Shown here piece after piece: positions 23,521 to 35,310 of a DNA stretch of 64,000 bases (position 1 is the stretch's first letter; the number at the start of each line of letters is the position of its first letter). Origin of the DNA: Lomentospora prolificans (Eukaryota > Ascomycota > Sordariomycetes > Microascales > Microascaceae); the NCBI GenBank assembly GCA_029532625.1, contig JARFXM010000007.1, forward strand, positions 1-64,000, given 5' to 3'. The translations under genes were made by a program, and so were the position numbers. Under the pieces are notes generated by a model, which was given only the letters and a program-made list of their open reading frames with translations, was not told the origin of the DNA and did not search any database.

Positions 23521-25315
23521 GTGCCCCTGGCCAGCAAGATAAGACCAACGACCCCGTTGGTACTTTGCTGGTATTTAGAAGTTGGGAACCTATTTTGATA
23601 GAAAGCACTTGCTATCCTTCTATTTAGATCTGGTGTTATAGGGTGATAGGTGGGGATGGGGATTAGGATCAGGATAGGGATCAGGATAGGGATAGGGATT
23701 AGGCATATAGGGTATCTAGTAAAGTGGGTTTTAGATAAAAGAAAAATTCGTAAGGAACGTCCGGTTCTAGCTCCTCCTCACACTGCCGACTGCCGAATTC
23801 CTCCCTACTATCTCGCCCTCGCTTTCTTCGCTATTGCTTGCTGGCCTGCCCTTCGCAACGAGCATGATATCTTTCTCTGGCTTGGAAGCGTTATCTTCAC
23901 TGCTTCCTTCCTCATACATCGCTGCGAATGAGTAGCTGGCCTGCTATAGCTCTCTCTCGTCCTTGCTGGCATCAGGGTTATCTATCGAGGATCCCTTTCA
24001 TCCCTTTACCTTATTTACCATAGCTTCCTTGATAGCTATTGTGATTGAGAGTTGCTTATTAGTAGTAGGCATACTGATAGAGATCTTTTAGTGATTAGGG
24101 GGTTTGTCTTTTACCTTGGCCCCTCTCTACTTATTCTCTATCAGCATCCTATCCTTTGCAGGCTTCCTTTCATATCCTAGGCTGCTATCTCATTACTATT
24201 AGACTAGCTAAGCCTAGTTCACAGTTGCCATCTTGCAATCGCTGTCTACCCTATCTACTAATATTATATCTACGACTCGTATAGTCTCTTCTATCAGTAG
24301 CTAGGAAGCAGCAGGGGATTACTATAATAGCTACACCTTCTCTAGGTAGGAGGCTATAAAGGGTTACCCTAGTGATTCCACCTCTTTCTCACTAGGAGCA
24401 GTAAGGGATCGCCCCTATTAGGAATACTCTCTTTAGAAGGCCTGCATTGCCTCCACCCTTATTATCACATCAGGCTGATCCTAATGCCTAGTTAGTAGTT
24501 AGTTACTAGTCCCCTAAGAGCTAAATATAGGGGTAGGTTAGTAATCCCTACCCCCTAGTAGGCTATAATATTAGTGTAGGGGTAGGACTAGTAGTCTTCT
24601 TAGCACTCTAGCAGGTGATTACTAAGGCCTACCTACTAGTTCCTCTAGTACTAGATATTACAGCTAGTAGAACCCTAGTTACTAGCATCTTAGCATAGGG
24701 GTTTCATCCCTTACCTACACTGCCAGACCCTGGCTATACTAGTTTAGAGGGTAATAGGTATCATCATATACCTAGTAGTCCAGCTAGTAGATAGTACAGC
24801 TATTATCCTCTCTCCCTCTTAGCATAAGTCCAATAGGCAACTCTTACCCTTCCTAGATATAGAGGGTAACAACTTATAATCACTTACTAGTAGTTAGGTC
24901 TAGTAGTAGGGGACTAGTAACTAGGGTAGTATACTAGTTAGCAAATATCCTTTATCTCTTGCTAATAACTAGCATCCCAGCCCTTATCACTAGGTAGCTT
25001 ACCCTAGCAGGTAGCATATTTTCAGGGTCTAGAGGATTCCCATATTTACTAGTTTCCTCTATTCCCACTTACTTTCACCTTCTCAGCTTGCAATTGCTGT
25101 GAAGGTAGTCTATAGCTAGGCACTAGGTATGCATACTACTACTTATTGTTGTTGCCAGTTAGTGATCCTGGGATCACTAGCGTCTTGTTAGGTGGTAATC
25201 TCTTTTATACAGAGATTATAGAGGACCTGTCGTAGCTATCTTATAGTTGAGATAGCTCTTCTAGGGAGTAGTTTCTTACTTAAAGATGAAGAGTTGAATA
25301 AGTAATACTACCACC

Positions 25316-25622
25316 TGTTACAGCTTATACCATGTCTACTTACTTACTAGCTGCTAAGCTGCTAACAAGTAAGCAGGAGGGTTCTATAATACTATTCATA
25401 GATTTGATATGGTTGCTGGTTTATATAAGTTTACCTCTATATAGTTAGTTAGTATGTAGGTAGGTGTTCTCTTATAATGGTAAAATAGTCTTATTCTTTC
25501 TATCTAGTTTGTGGTTGCTAGCTTCCTTTATATATTCCTTGCCTTGACCCTTGGCATTACTTGCTTGCTTGCTGAGGATCAGCCAGGCTTATTCATGCTT
25601 GCTTATATGATATGGCGTAACA
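25316..25622. repeat. Right LTR (307 bp) of the nested element
   Basis: Same length as the left LTR and ends identically. It carries more C-to-T and G-to-A changes (TGTTACAGCTTATACC at the start), so the two LTRs were mutated unequally. Confidence 0.9.
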
Positions 25623-25627
25623 CTAGC

Positions 25628-26634
25628 TATAATTACTATCTTATCTTAGTAGTAGGATTAGTAATACTACTAGGGGTCTTTCCAAGGACTAATACTAAAT
25701 AACTAGTATACCCTCTAGTACTAGATATTATAGCTAATTAAACCCTAGTTATAGGTATCTTAGTATAAGGGTATTATCCCTTACTTATACTACTAGACCC
25801 TATATATATAGGTTTTAAGGGTAATAGATACTAGGTATCTATTAGTCTAGTTAGTAAGTATCTCTACTATTATCTCCTCTTCCTCTTAGTATAAATCTAG
25901 TTAGTAAAGGTTAACCTTTCTAGATATAGAGGGTAATAGTTTATAATTACTTACTAGTACTTACTACTAGCTATAGAGTACTTCTTATAACTAGGGTAAT
26001 ATACTAATTAGTAAGTATATCTTATCTCTTACTAATAACTAGTATTCTATACTAATCCTAGCTAGCTATTACTAGATATCTTCTATTATAGCTCCTAACT
26101 TCCCTTTAGTTTCTAAATTAGTTTTCCTTATATAATTACTATTCTAAAGAGGCCTTAGGGGAGTATTCTCTAGCTATTTCCTATAGAGGGGAGGATACCC
26201 TACTTAGTAAGCTAGTAGTTTTATACTTATAGGGGTTATTACTATTATTAGAATAGGGAAAATTACTAAGGGTATTTAAGGAGGAAGTAGCTACTACTAT
26301 TTAAGTATAAGTTACTACTCTTTTTTTACCCTTAATAGGTAGTATCTTATTAAGGTCTAGAGGATTCCTACTATTACTAGCTTCCTCTATTCCTACTTAT
26401 TTTTACCTTCTTAGCTTATAATTACTATAAAGGTGATTTATAGCTAGTACTAGGTATACTACTTATTATTATTGCTAGTTAGTAATCCTGGGATTACTAG
26501 TATCTTGTTAGGTGGTAATCTCTTTTATATAGAGATTATAGAGGACCTATTATAGCTATCTCATAGTTGAGATAACTCTTCTAGGGTATAGTTTTTTGCT
26601 TAAGGATGAAGGGTTAAATAAGTAATACTACTAC
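25628..26634. mobile_element. Older RIP-mutated LTR element, right part
   Basis: It continues the element split by the nested insertion. It parallels the young element's interior at about 24.6-25.3 kb (for example CTAGTACTAGATATTA and CTTGTTAGGTGGTAATCTC), with most C changed to T. Confidence 0.75.
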
Positions 26635-26983
26635 TATTATAGCTTATACTATATCTACTTACTTACTAACTACTAAGCTACTAATAAGTAAGTAGGAGGG
26701 TTCTATAATACTATTTATAGATTTGATGTGGTTACTAGTTTATATAAGTTTACCTTTATATAGTTAGTTAGTATATAGGTAGGTATTCTCTTATAATAGT
26801 AAAATAGTCTTATTCTTTCTATCTAGCTTATAGTTCCTTACTTCCTTTATATATTCCTTACCTTTAACCTTTAGTATTGCTTGCTTACTACTAAGGTTCT
26901 GCTAGAGCATGTTCATGCTTGCTTACGTTGGTGTGGCGTGTCATGGAGCACCTCTATGCTTGCTTGCATGATATAGTATAACA
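26635..26983. repeat. Right LTR (349 bp) of the older element
   Basis: Homologous to the 307-bp LTRs, starting TATTATAGCTTATACT and ending AGTATAACA. It is longer because of about 40 extra bases near 26925-26970. That insert and its border are unmutated (TTGGTGTGGCGTGTCATGG). Confidence 0.8.
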
Positions 26984-28488
26984 CCTACTACTATTAATAT
27001 AGGTAAGGGTAGCCTTTAAAATACTATAGGAAAGGTAGGAGAGATATTAGAATTCTAATAATATATTAATAATAATATTACTAGTAGCCTTCTCTAAGAC
27101 TAGGGTATAAATAACTACTATAGAATAGTAGATATATAATTAAAAGAGGCTTAGAAGGGTAGGGGGAATCTATTAGTATATTAGCTATAACTCTTTATAG
27201 AATAGAAATAGAATATATAGTAAAATAGTATAAGCTAGAAGAAGAATAGGGGCTATATAAGGACCTACCTAAACTATTAATATAGAGTAAGAATAAGTCT
27301 AGATAGACTAAGAAAATATATCTAAAATAAGGCTTTAAGCTAAGCCTAAGAGGCTAACCTTAGCTAGGGTTAAATTTAATATTAACTAGGCCCTTACTCT
27401 AAATAAGAGCCTAGTAAGCTATATTATTAAGAGGATAAGCTACTATAGTATTATATTTAGGGATAGGATTTAAAAACTTCTAAAAGATTAAGAAAATTAT
27501 TATAAAGTTAAAGGCTTAGAAAGAAAGGAAGAAGAGGGAGATCTTAAGAATAGAAATCCTAATTTATAGTTACCTCTTAGGAGCCTTTTCCTAAAGTAAG
27601 AACCCCCTATTAATAAAAGAAAAAGCTCTAAATATAACTATAAATATTATTAATAATGAATATACCTGCTATAAGGTTATAGGGGGGGGAAAGACTAAAT
27701 TTATATAAAACTACCTATTAAATAAACCAACTCCAACCCCTCAGAGAACAAAGCAGGAAACACCCATCAAACAAACCAACTCCAACCCCTCAGAGAATAA
27801 AGTAGGAAAGCTTTAGAATCTAAACTAGGATAAATAAGTCTATAACTATTTAGTAGAAGTATTACTAACTCTACCTAGTATTAACCCTAAATAAAGATCT
27901 AAGGATTTATTATCCTACCTTTTACTCTTTTTCCTACTAGGTTTTTTAATAAGGAAGGGGCTCTATATAAAGAACCCTAGATTAGAGACTAATTATAGGT
28001 TCTAAGGGGACTATTATAAAGGATTCTTTATTAAGGAATAAGGTAGATATAACCTTAATAGTACTAAGAGTTAACTCCTACTAAACCCTAAATACCCTAG
28101 GATAATAGTAGGAGTTAGAAAAATTTTACTAAGGATATTCTAAAGAGAAGATATAAGCTACTAGATCTTAAGATAATAGATCTTATACTACTAGGAATCT
28201 AATAGTATAAACCTAAACTAGAGATTACTCTAAGATAGCCTAGGGATAATCTAGAGTATAGTCTAAGACTAGGCTATATCCTCTATAAGTAGAGCCTAAA
28301 TAAAATATAAAAGGAAGATAGCTAGAGAGCCTTAAGAGGAAAAAGGGGGCTCTCTAAGCTAAAGTCTCTACCTCATAATTCTACAAACCTATAGCAAATA
28401 CTCTCCAACCTGACTCCATGACTCTTAGGACTACCTTACTTAAGTATAACCACATCACACCCTATTACAGTTTCTATATAATATTTCC
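26984..28488. other. AT-rich transposon-like relic, no gene
   Basis: Heavily RIP-mutated, purine-rich on the plus strand. Coding-like pieces with many TAG codons are visible, but I cannot place them in a family. The last 120 bp (about 28.36-28.46 kb) are less mutated. Confidence 0.5.
27724..27815. repeat. Unmutated 49-bp tandem duplication
   Basis: CCAACTCCAACCCCTCAGAG begins at 27727 and again at 27776, a 49-bp period. The first copy keeps CpA dinucleotides despite lying inside strongly mutated DNA; the second has two C-to-T changes. Confidence 0.85.
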
Positions 28489-30841
28489 TTATCTTAGTTA
28501 TAGTTTCCTAGTATTAGTTTCCCTTTATCCTTAAATTTCTATATAATATTTCCTTACCTTAATTATAGTTTCTTAGTATTAACTTCTCTCCTCTTTTAAG
28601 TTTTTATATAATATTTCTTTACTTTAATTATAATTTCTTAGTATTAACTTCCCTCCTCTTTTAAGTTTTTATATAATATTTCCTTACTTTAGTTATAATT
28701 TCCTAATATTAGTTTCTCTTTTCTTCTAAGTTTCTATATAATATTTCCTTATACTAGTAAATTACTATTACTCTAGTTTATTACTTTTACTTAAATATAA
28801 AACTATTATTTTAATCTATTACTTTTATTTTAGTATAAAGCTACTATTCTAGTCTATTACCTTTACTTTAGTATAGCTACTTTAGTTACTCCTATTCTAG
28901 TATAAAGCTATTACTCTAGTATAAAGCTATTATTTTAGTTAATTACTATTACTTTAGTTACTCTTACCCTAATATAAAGCTACTACTTTAATATAAAGCT
29001 ACTACTCTAGTATAAAGCTACTACTCTAGTTAATTTACTATAGTCTATTACTTTTATTTTAGTATAAAGCTACTACTCTAGTAAATATCTACTAATCTAG
29101 CTACCTTCTCCTTCTATATAAAGAAACCTTCCCTCCTATATACCTTTTTATTTCTTCTCCCTTTTTATACCCTTTCCTTATAAGATATTCTATTTTTTAT
29201 ATAAACTTCTATAAATACCCCCCCCCCCCCCCCTTCCTTTCTACCTCCCTTCCTTTCTATCCCCCTTCCTTTCTATCTTCTTCTAACTAAAAGTAGTAGA
29301 ATCTATATCTTTATATAAAATAATATATATATATCTTATCTACTAATAGTAGTTTATACTAACCTTTCTAGGAATAATTAACTAATACTCCTAGTACCTC
29401 TTAGTAGATATAACTAATCTAATTCTAAGTCTAGTATAAACTAGTCTATACCTACCCCCCCTACTATTTCCTCTAACTTTATTATCCCTTCTAGCTAAGG
29501 CTAGCTTATTATATATATAATCCTTACCTTCTTTCTTATCTTATAATACTAATAGTATTTAGTTATATAATCCTAGCTATAGTAGGCCTATCTTTCCTAA
29601 GGAGGTTATTATTTTATATAAAGATATAATCTTTATAGCCTTTAACTATAGTAGTAACTAGCTAGTACCTTTCTACTATAATATCTTATAGTAGAACCTA
29701 CTAGTACTACTTAGCTAACTTATAATAGTTATATAAGGCTTAATCTACCTAGTCTAAGTCTTTATAATATAGCCTAGCTATATTAATACCCTACTTATCT
29801 AATCCTAGGGCTAGGTATCTACTCTACTTTATATAAAGTACTAATAACTCTATACTAGTACTTATAACTAGCTTAACTAACTATCCCTAGTATATATATA
29901 AACTCCTAGATATTTTAGTAGTATTTATAGTAATTATAGGTAGTAGGATTATACTACCTAATATATACCTAGTAATAACTAGGGAGGTAATAATAGAATA
30001 GGTAGTAGAGGAAGCATTAGGATATCTTATATATAAAGTAGATATCCTACTCTTCTAGCTACTAGTTCTTCTAGTAAGAACCCTATTATACTTTAGATAT
30101 ATAAAACTTAAATACCTAAAATAAACTAACTTAACCTTATATATAAACTTAAACTTAAATTATAAAGTACTATTACTTTTATAGAATACCTTTATATAAA
30201 GGTATACTTAGTATAATATTCTTTATAAATAAGGATAACTTTATATAAAAGTATATTTACTATAATATTTTTTTTTAAAGAAAGATAACTTTATATAAAG
30301 GTATACTTACTATAATATTCTTTTTAAAGAAGTATAGCTTTATATAAAAGTATAGAATACTAACCCTAAGTTCTTACTCTAATAGTATATCCTAACTATA
30401 AATATAACTAGATTATATAATACTCTTAACCTAATAGTATATCCTAACTATAGATATAACTAGATTATATAGTACTCTTAACCTAATAATAGGAATATAT
30501 ATAGTAAAAATTTATATTTATATAGCTTATAGCCTATATAGTAACCTAACTTTATCTTAATTAACTACTTAAAATCTAGGGTTAAAATTTCTAGTAACTT
30601 TAACTTACTATTATTAATTTAATATAGATTATATAAAGGTAATACTTAACTATTAAATCCTTTAAGAAATCTAGTTTATTCTTATATAAGTCTTAAAATA
30701 GTATATATATAAAAAATATAGAGTTTATTTTACTATATAAAAATAAATGAACTCTACCCCCTATATTATTTTATAGGGAAACACAGTACTATACAATTTA
30801 AATGAACTCTATATAGAGTTCATTATAGAATAGTAGATAGG
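28489..30841. repeat. Segmental duplication, copy 2 (most mutated)
   Basis: It repeats 2197-4691 in the same order and orientation: 64-bp minisatellite, CTACTCTAG repeats, C-tract at 29218-29233, then the 1.2-kb unit ending AGAATAGTAGATAGG. Nearly all CpA/CpG sites of the 5.3-kb copy are TpA here. Confidence 0.88.
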
Positions 30842-31290
30842 GGTGGAACTCTATAAGAGGGATAGGTAGCTCTTATAAGACCCTTAACTTAGATCTTCCC
30901 TCTTTATTATTTGAGGTTCAATATATCATGGATTATTACTTGGGCCTTCTCTGATAAGACTGTAATATTAATTAAAGTAAAGAATAAGTATTAGAGCGGT
31001 AAAGATATAGAATTATAATAATATAAAAATCTTATAATAATATAGAAAATTTTAGAAGAATATAGGAAATTTTATAATAATATAGAAATCTTATAATAAT
31101 ATAGAAAATCTTATAATAATATAAATACTTAGAATATTATAAATCCTTATAATCTCCCCCTTTTACCCTTTAGCTTACTCTCTTAAGCTAAACCTAGGTT
31201 AATCTAACCTTTATTAGTTGAAAATTTTCAACTAATTATTAGGGTTATTTTATAGGAAGTTATTTTATAGAAATAACCCCTATTATTCTA
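30842..31290. repeat. AT-rich spacer with short tandem repeat
   Basis: At about 31015-31130 the phrase ATAATATAGAAAATCTTATA recurs about five times with a period near 20-25 bp. A TGAAAATTTTCAACTAATTA palindrome-like stretch at about 31219 resembles a copia LTR start, but no partner is seen. Composition changes to normal near 31.29 kb. Confidence 0.6.
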
Positions 31291-31497
31291 GTCTTATGTA
31301 AGGTCTTGGCAGTTGTTCTGGCAGAATAACCTAAGACTGGCAGTCAGGCTGATGCTTGTATATTCCGCCATGTATATTAAAGTTATTGTGGGTCTTGGTG
31401 GTTGTTCTAATAGAATGACCCAGGACTGGCAGTTAGGAGGACTGGCAGTTAGAAAACATGGTGAAAATGCAAATCTATTTGTTTTCATTTCATATAC
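31291..31497. other. Boundary segment with degenerate tandem repeat, no gene
   Basis: A unit with GGTCTTGG, GTTGTTCT, AGAATGACC and GACTGGCAGTTAGG appears twice about 87 bp apart, and GGACTGGCAGTTAG is repeated again next to it. Short frames on both strands here are chance. It separates the AT-rich block from the first gene. Confidence 0.55.
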
Positions 31498-34365
31498 TTA
31501 GGGATGTTTATAAGGACATGCTAGTTCAATACAATCTGAGCCAAAGCGACACTCAATCGCCTTAGCTGGATGCCTTAGCGCACAATCATCATCTGTGCAG
31601 TTGGAAAGCTCTGAACAGATAGCCACAGGATGCCAAAAGGTACAGTCCATGTTAGTGCACCCTGCCGCATAGCGACATTCAGGCAATGAACTCGGACCTG
31701 AGCTTGATGGGTATGAGGTATCTCGATTAACCCTTCCAGGGTGTCGGAATGGGCATTCCGACTTGGTACACTTCTCTGCAAACCTACATACTTGATTGGG
31801 ATGTCGCAGACTGCAATCTGCCTTGTTGCAACCTCCGCCTCGGCGACAAGCTGGTGTGGGATGCTTGAATGGGCAACCCATGGACGTACATTTTTCCTGA
31901 AAACGACAGTCAGGAACCGTACTTGGTGTATTTGCAGCCGATGTGGTGTCGACGGTCCCACTTCGATGTTTGGGGCACAGTCGGGGCAATATCTGGCCTT
32001 GGGACTCATAAAAGAAATGAGACACCTTAAACTCATGGGGAGCTCCGGGCCCCATGCAGACATTCTTTGTAAAATTATTGAGTTCTTTCCAGCACTGATT
32101 GCACCAGCGATATCCAGGGAACTCGTCCGATATCCTGGCTTTGGCCATGTGAATGATCTTGCTGCATAGCTTGTTGGAACAACAAATCCTCATATTGTCG
32201 GTATGTACTTCGTCTGGCCAAATCTGCCTGAATCTGAATTTACCCGACAGAAACATTGAACCATTAGTCTCCAACTCCAGCTGCTTACAAATACTGTTGC
32301 ATTTGTGTGTGGCGAAGAAAAACAGGAATCCATCTTCATGAAAATTCGTATCCTGGAGTTGGAAGCGGTCTGCATCGCGAGTGTGTATGGCCGGATCAGT
32401 AAGGACACGACCCACACCCTGAAGGTCCGATACGAGAAAGCGACCGAGAGAACGCTCAAACGTAAAGTGGGAGAATGCCTGGGCGGCCATAGAAATGGGA
32501 TCCGATAAATTGCGGTCGTGGACCCAACCGGCATTTGAGTTGTACTTTAAGTATTCACCATCAATCAAAGGCTCTAATGATAGACAACTGCTCGCTATCG
32601 CGCTGGCGCCTGGTTTGGGCCTGAGGCATGTGACGACGATAAAGTCGAGTGAGTATTCCTCAGGTAGTAACGAGTTGAATTCAAGAGCGAATGCCTTGCA
32701 GAGACCCTGGGCACGCATGTCCTCAATCAGATGTGCAAGCTTCTTGCCCTGTCGCTTGTACGACTTGACCACCAATCGATTATGGGAGGCCATTGAACGG
32801 GCATAGGAAGCGAGACGCATGGCTCCCTGGGCAAACGGTCGGCTTCGCTTGAGCACCGTCAAATCAGTGGTATTGATCGGGATGTTGTCATCGTGATTCA
32901 TCATCATATCAAGCATGCTGTTGCTATGCGCCACAACATCGGTCGTGAACCCTTCAAGCTCAAGAACTTCATCAAGCCAGCCAGGGGTATCCCACCTGGG
33001 TGGGGAGGTTTCCAGAGGGATAGACGAGTCATCTTCTTCTTCGTAGGCTTCGCCAATATTTGAAAGCGGATTCACAAGTCTGTTTGGACGCCGACCCCTC
33101 CCCGAACCTCTATCAGAGACCGATATGGACACGGAACGAGAGGCAGAAGTAGTCACAATCTGTACAACGAGATGCTTCAGGGCATTATAAGATGTGCCAA
33201 GATGAAGCTCTTCAAACTGGATATTTCTTTGAACTGTGCTGCGGGATTGGCTCCAGCCCTGAAAGCCCGTTGGCCAAAAAGTTTTGGAGGTTAAGGAGTG
33301 GTATTTGTTGGATTCGTGCAGTTTGCAATTGGGAGAATGGGCCATGTAGGCATCAAAGAAGGTGTATGACATTCGGTCAGTTGAGTCGTTGATGCGAAGA
33401 AGCGCGTAGTTGATGCCCTGTTTGATGAGCATCTGCAGGATTGTATCATGCCTGAGACGGTGCGGCTCGCTGCCAGGCTCAAGATATCGATCCTCATCAT
33501 CATCCAGATCATGCAATGTGCGGCCATGGGGCGGTGCGTCAGTAATGTGGATAATGCAGCGGGTTGGCAGCCTCCATGAGGCGTTAAGGGCCTGTTGGAG
33601 GCCGCCTAAAACGTCCTCCGGCGTATCGCCACCACCTGAGGCCTTGAGTGTGCCCAAGAACGAGCAAACCTGACTTGCTCTTGGAGTAAAGTCAAGAAAT
33701 TGAATGTGAGGATTGTCGCCATGGTCCTTTTAGCCCACAACAGCCATCCGAACGTCGGCTTTGTTGAAAAAGGAAGTACTAATCTCCTTCATAATGTCCA
33801 AGACCTGTTTTTTTGCCGCATCGATGTACGGATTCATGGAATAGGTCGTGTCAATAAGAAAGAGAAGGTCAGTTGAGCAAGTGCTCTTGAAGATACCGAC
33901 ACTAGAAGGGAGGGAGGAGGTAGCCTTGACGCGATTCATTTGGTTACGAACACTTATCAGACGGGATTCGGCTTCACGGGCAGAGACAGTGGCATCGCCC
34001 TCTCTTTTCATCCGCAAGGCGACGCGCTTCCGGTTGCTAGCTTCCATCTTCTGTATACGACGTTGCTCTACTGGGTGAATTTTAGGCTCACTTGACACAG
34101 AGTATATGTCAAGAGAGGGTCCGGATGATGATGAAATAGTAGCGGAATGTGGCTTGTGAAGAGAGGACTGCAACATTTTCTGGGCTATGTCCTTGATATC
34201 GGCCTCTGAAGTGGTTTTCCGGGAGACAGAATCTGACTTCCGTGGGGCAGCCTGTGGATCTGCCTGCGAGAGGCGAAGCCGCTGAATCAAGGCTTGTCTG
34301 TCTGCAGCGGACAAACTTGATCGAGAAACCGACTCGGAGCCATACGGAAGCTGGCGAGAGGTCAT
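31498..34365 (-). pseudogene. vWA / alpha-kinase / CCCH zinc-finger protein, one internal TAA
   Basis: A single continuous frame of 955 codons from ATG 34365 to TAA 31498, broken only by TAA at codon 212 (33730-33732). Order: N-terminal helical region; vWA domain from about residue 165 (DLLFLIDTTYSM, a DxTxS variant of the metal site, later GGGDTPEDV and HITDAPPHG); alpha-kinase (MHCK/EF2K family) at about 501-697 with VVKSYK, a KYNSN block, FLVSDLQGVG, LTDPAIHT and zinc ligands HKCNSIC. The usual Gly-rich NLGxxG loop reads NFHEDG. A Cys-rich segment (CCSNKLC, FPGYRWCNQCW) follows. Six C-X5-C-X4-C-X3-H fingers (about 820-954) resemble Nab2-type poly(A)-binding fingers. The TAA replaces the Tyr expected in the conserved vWA motif GYKDHGD, so an intron is unlikely. 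It is a recent pseudogene, a readthrough gene or an assembly error. No other lesion is seen. Confidence 0.85.
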
Positions 34366-35022
34366 TTTGAAGTCGTGGGCAAAGGGTATTGTCAATAAAG
34401 GAAGAGCTGGGTTGGTATTAGATAAAGAATAAAAGTGTTTGAAGATTGTCTCCTTCTCCCGACCCTAGCTTGATTTTTATAGTAGCAGAGGAGTTGAAGC
34501 CTCGGAGAAATTCGGTTCTTGGCTTCAACGATGTCAGACAAGTGCAGCAGCTCGGGTTTGTGGCTGGCATGTCAGCCAGCCACAGCACTTGCAGCAGCAC
34601 TGTAGGGCAATGATAATTGCCATGATAAGGCCAGGGTCCTGGAGTTTTCAGCCCTGGAGCCTGGTGGGGGGGGTGTAAGGTGTATGTTTTGGAATTTATT
34701 TCAAGATCAGGCTCTTGGCTCTTAAGTGACCAAGTGCTTTGGTTATGTCTAACCATAGTACATGGCTGTACTGCGAGACTTGGCTGAAGATCTCGCTACG
34801 TGAAAGAAATATCATAGTAAGATCAGGGCCAGACAAGGCTGCTAGTTGTATGCCGTGTAGCTGGAGGGGCATCGAAGAGAGGTTTTTGATAACCAGCGAA
34901 TACGCCAAGCGCTCGTCGGTAACAGCAGATGCGTATGAGATGGAGGCCATGGGCTGCGGTTTGCCATCGCGACCTGCAGGAGGCATTTTTTTTTCCTTTC
35001 AGCTGACAAGCGAGGGGGGCAA
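34366..35022. other. Upstream region of the kinase gene, no assured gene
   Basis: It holds a GC-rich inverted repeat GGCTGGC/GCCAGCC around 34560-34582 and a C/G tract near 34663. A minus-strand frame of 96 codons with its own ATG (34986-34696, starting MPPAGRDGKPQP) matches nothing I recognise. It could be a fragment related to the decayed gene just upstream or chance. Confidence 0.4.
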
Positions 35023-35310
35023 CTAATTGGCGAGCCTGATTTTCCTCTGCAAATGCTTCTGGCGTCTTTGGCGCTGATAGGTTGGTGCTCCGCCAGATGC
35101 ACACGAAACTCTAATATTAGGAAAGCTATGCATCATGTCTCTTGCGACACTAGCAGCGGGGGATATGCCATACTCCCCGTCGGGCAAGACAGCGATGACC
35201 ATGTTGTGCTTCCCTATTTGGCCGAATGTATAATCGTTGTTTCCACTTAGCGGCACATGTTCTAATCCTTCATGTTGAAGTATACCAAAAGTTCAATGCT
35301 GGTGAAGGAA
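35023..35310 (-). pseudogene. Nucleoside-phosphorylase (PNP_UDP) domain fragment
   Basis: The minus frame contains YTFGQIGKHNMVIAVLPDGE, then SVARDMMHSFPNIR and SGGAP. This is the N-terminal signature of the PNP_UDP_1 domain common at the N-terminus of fungal NLR-like and ankyrin proteins (usual form YTxGRIGKHNVVIAxLP, SVAxxMLxSFPxIR, GIGGGAP). The glycine-rich GLMVGIGGG is damaged (SCASGGAP). The frame then runs into unrelated residues and ends, and upstream the expected ICAL start is not intact. Only about 70 recognisable residues remain, with no NACHT, NB-ARC or repeat domain nearby. Family membership is clear; function is lost. Confidence 0.7.

Larger units (their letters stand above)
23214..25622. 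mobile_element. Young nested LTR element with 5-bp target duplication
   Basis: Two 307-bp LTRs (23214-23520 and 25316-25622) begin TGTTAC and end GTAACA. The bases before (23209-23213) and after (25623-25627) are both CTAGC, a perfect 5-bp target duplication. The 1795-bp interior has no long ORF. On the minus strand at about 23.77-24.0 kb an open, acidic, Ser/Glu-rich stretch (with AAMYEEGSSEDN) could be a gag remnant. Size and lack of pol suggest a non-autonomous element or a deletion derivative. Direction is uncertain because no clear purine tract or primer site is seen. Confidence 0.85.

Noticed and set aside
23650..23931. Plus-strand 93-codon frame beginning with MGMGIRIRIG repeats
   Set aside because: Driven by a GGGATA/GGATCA simple repeat, and the opposite strand looks more like a gag remnant.
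1..31290. Telomere-linked RecQ helicase gene, often found at fungal chromosome ends
   Set aside because: No helicase motif could be read on either strand, even allowing RIP stops.
31313..31501. Short plus and minus frames just before the kinase gene
   Set aside because: They cover a degenerate tandem repeat and have no motif.
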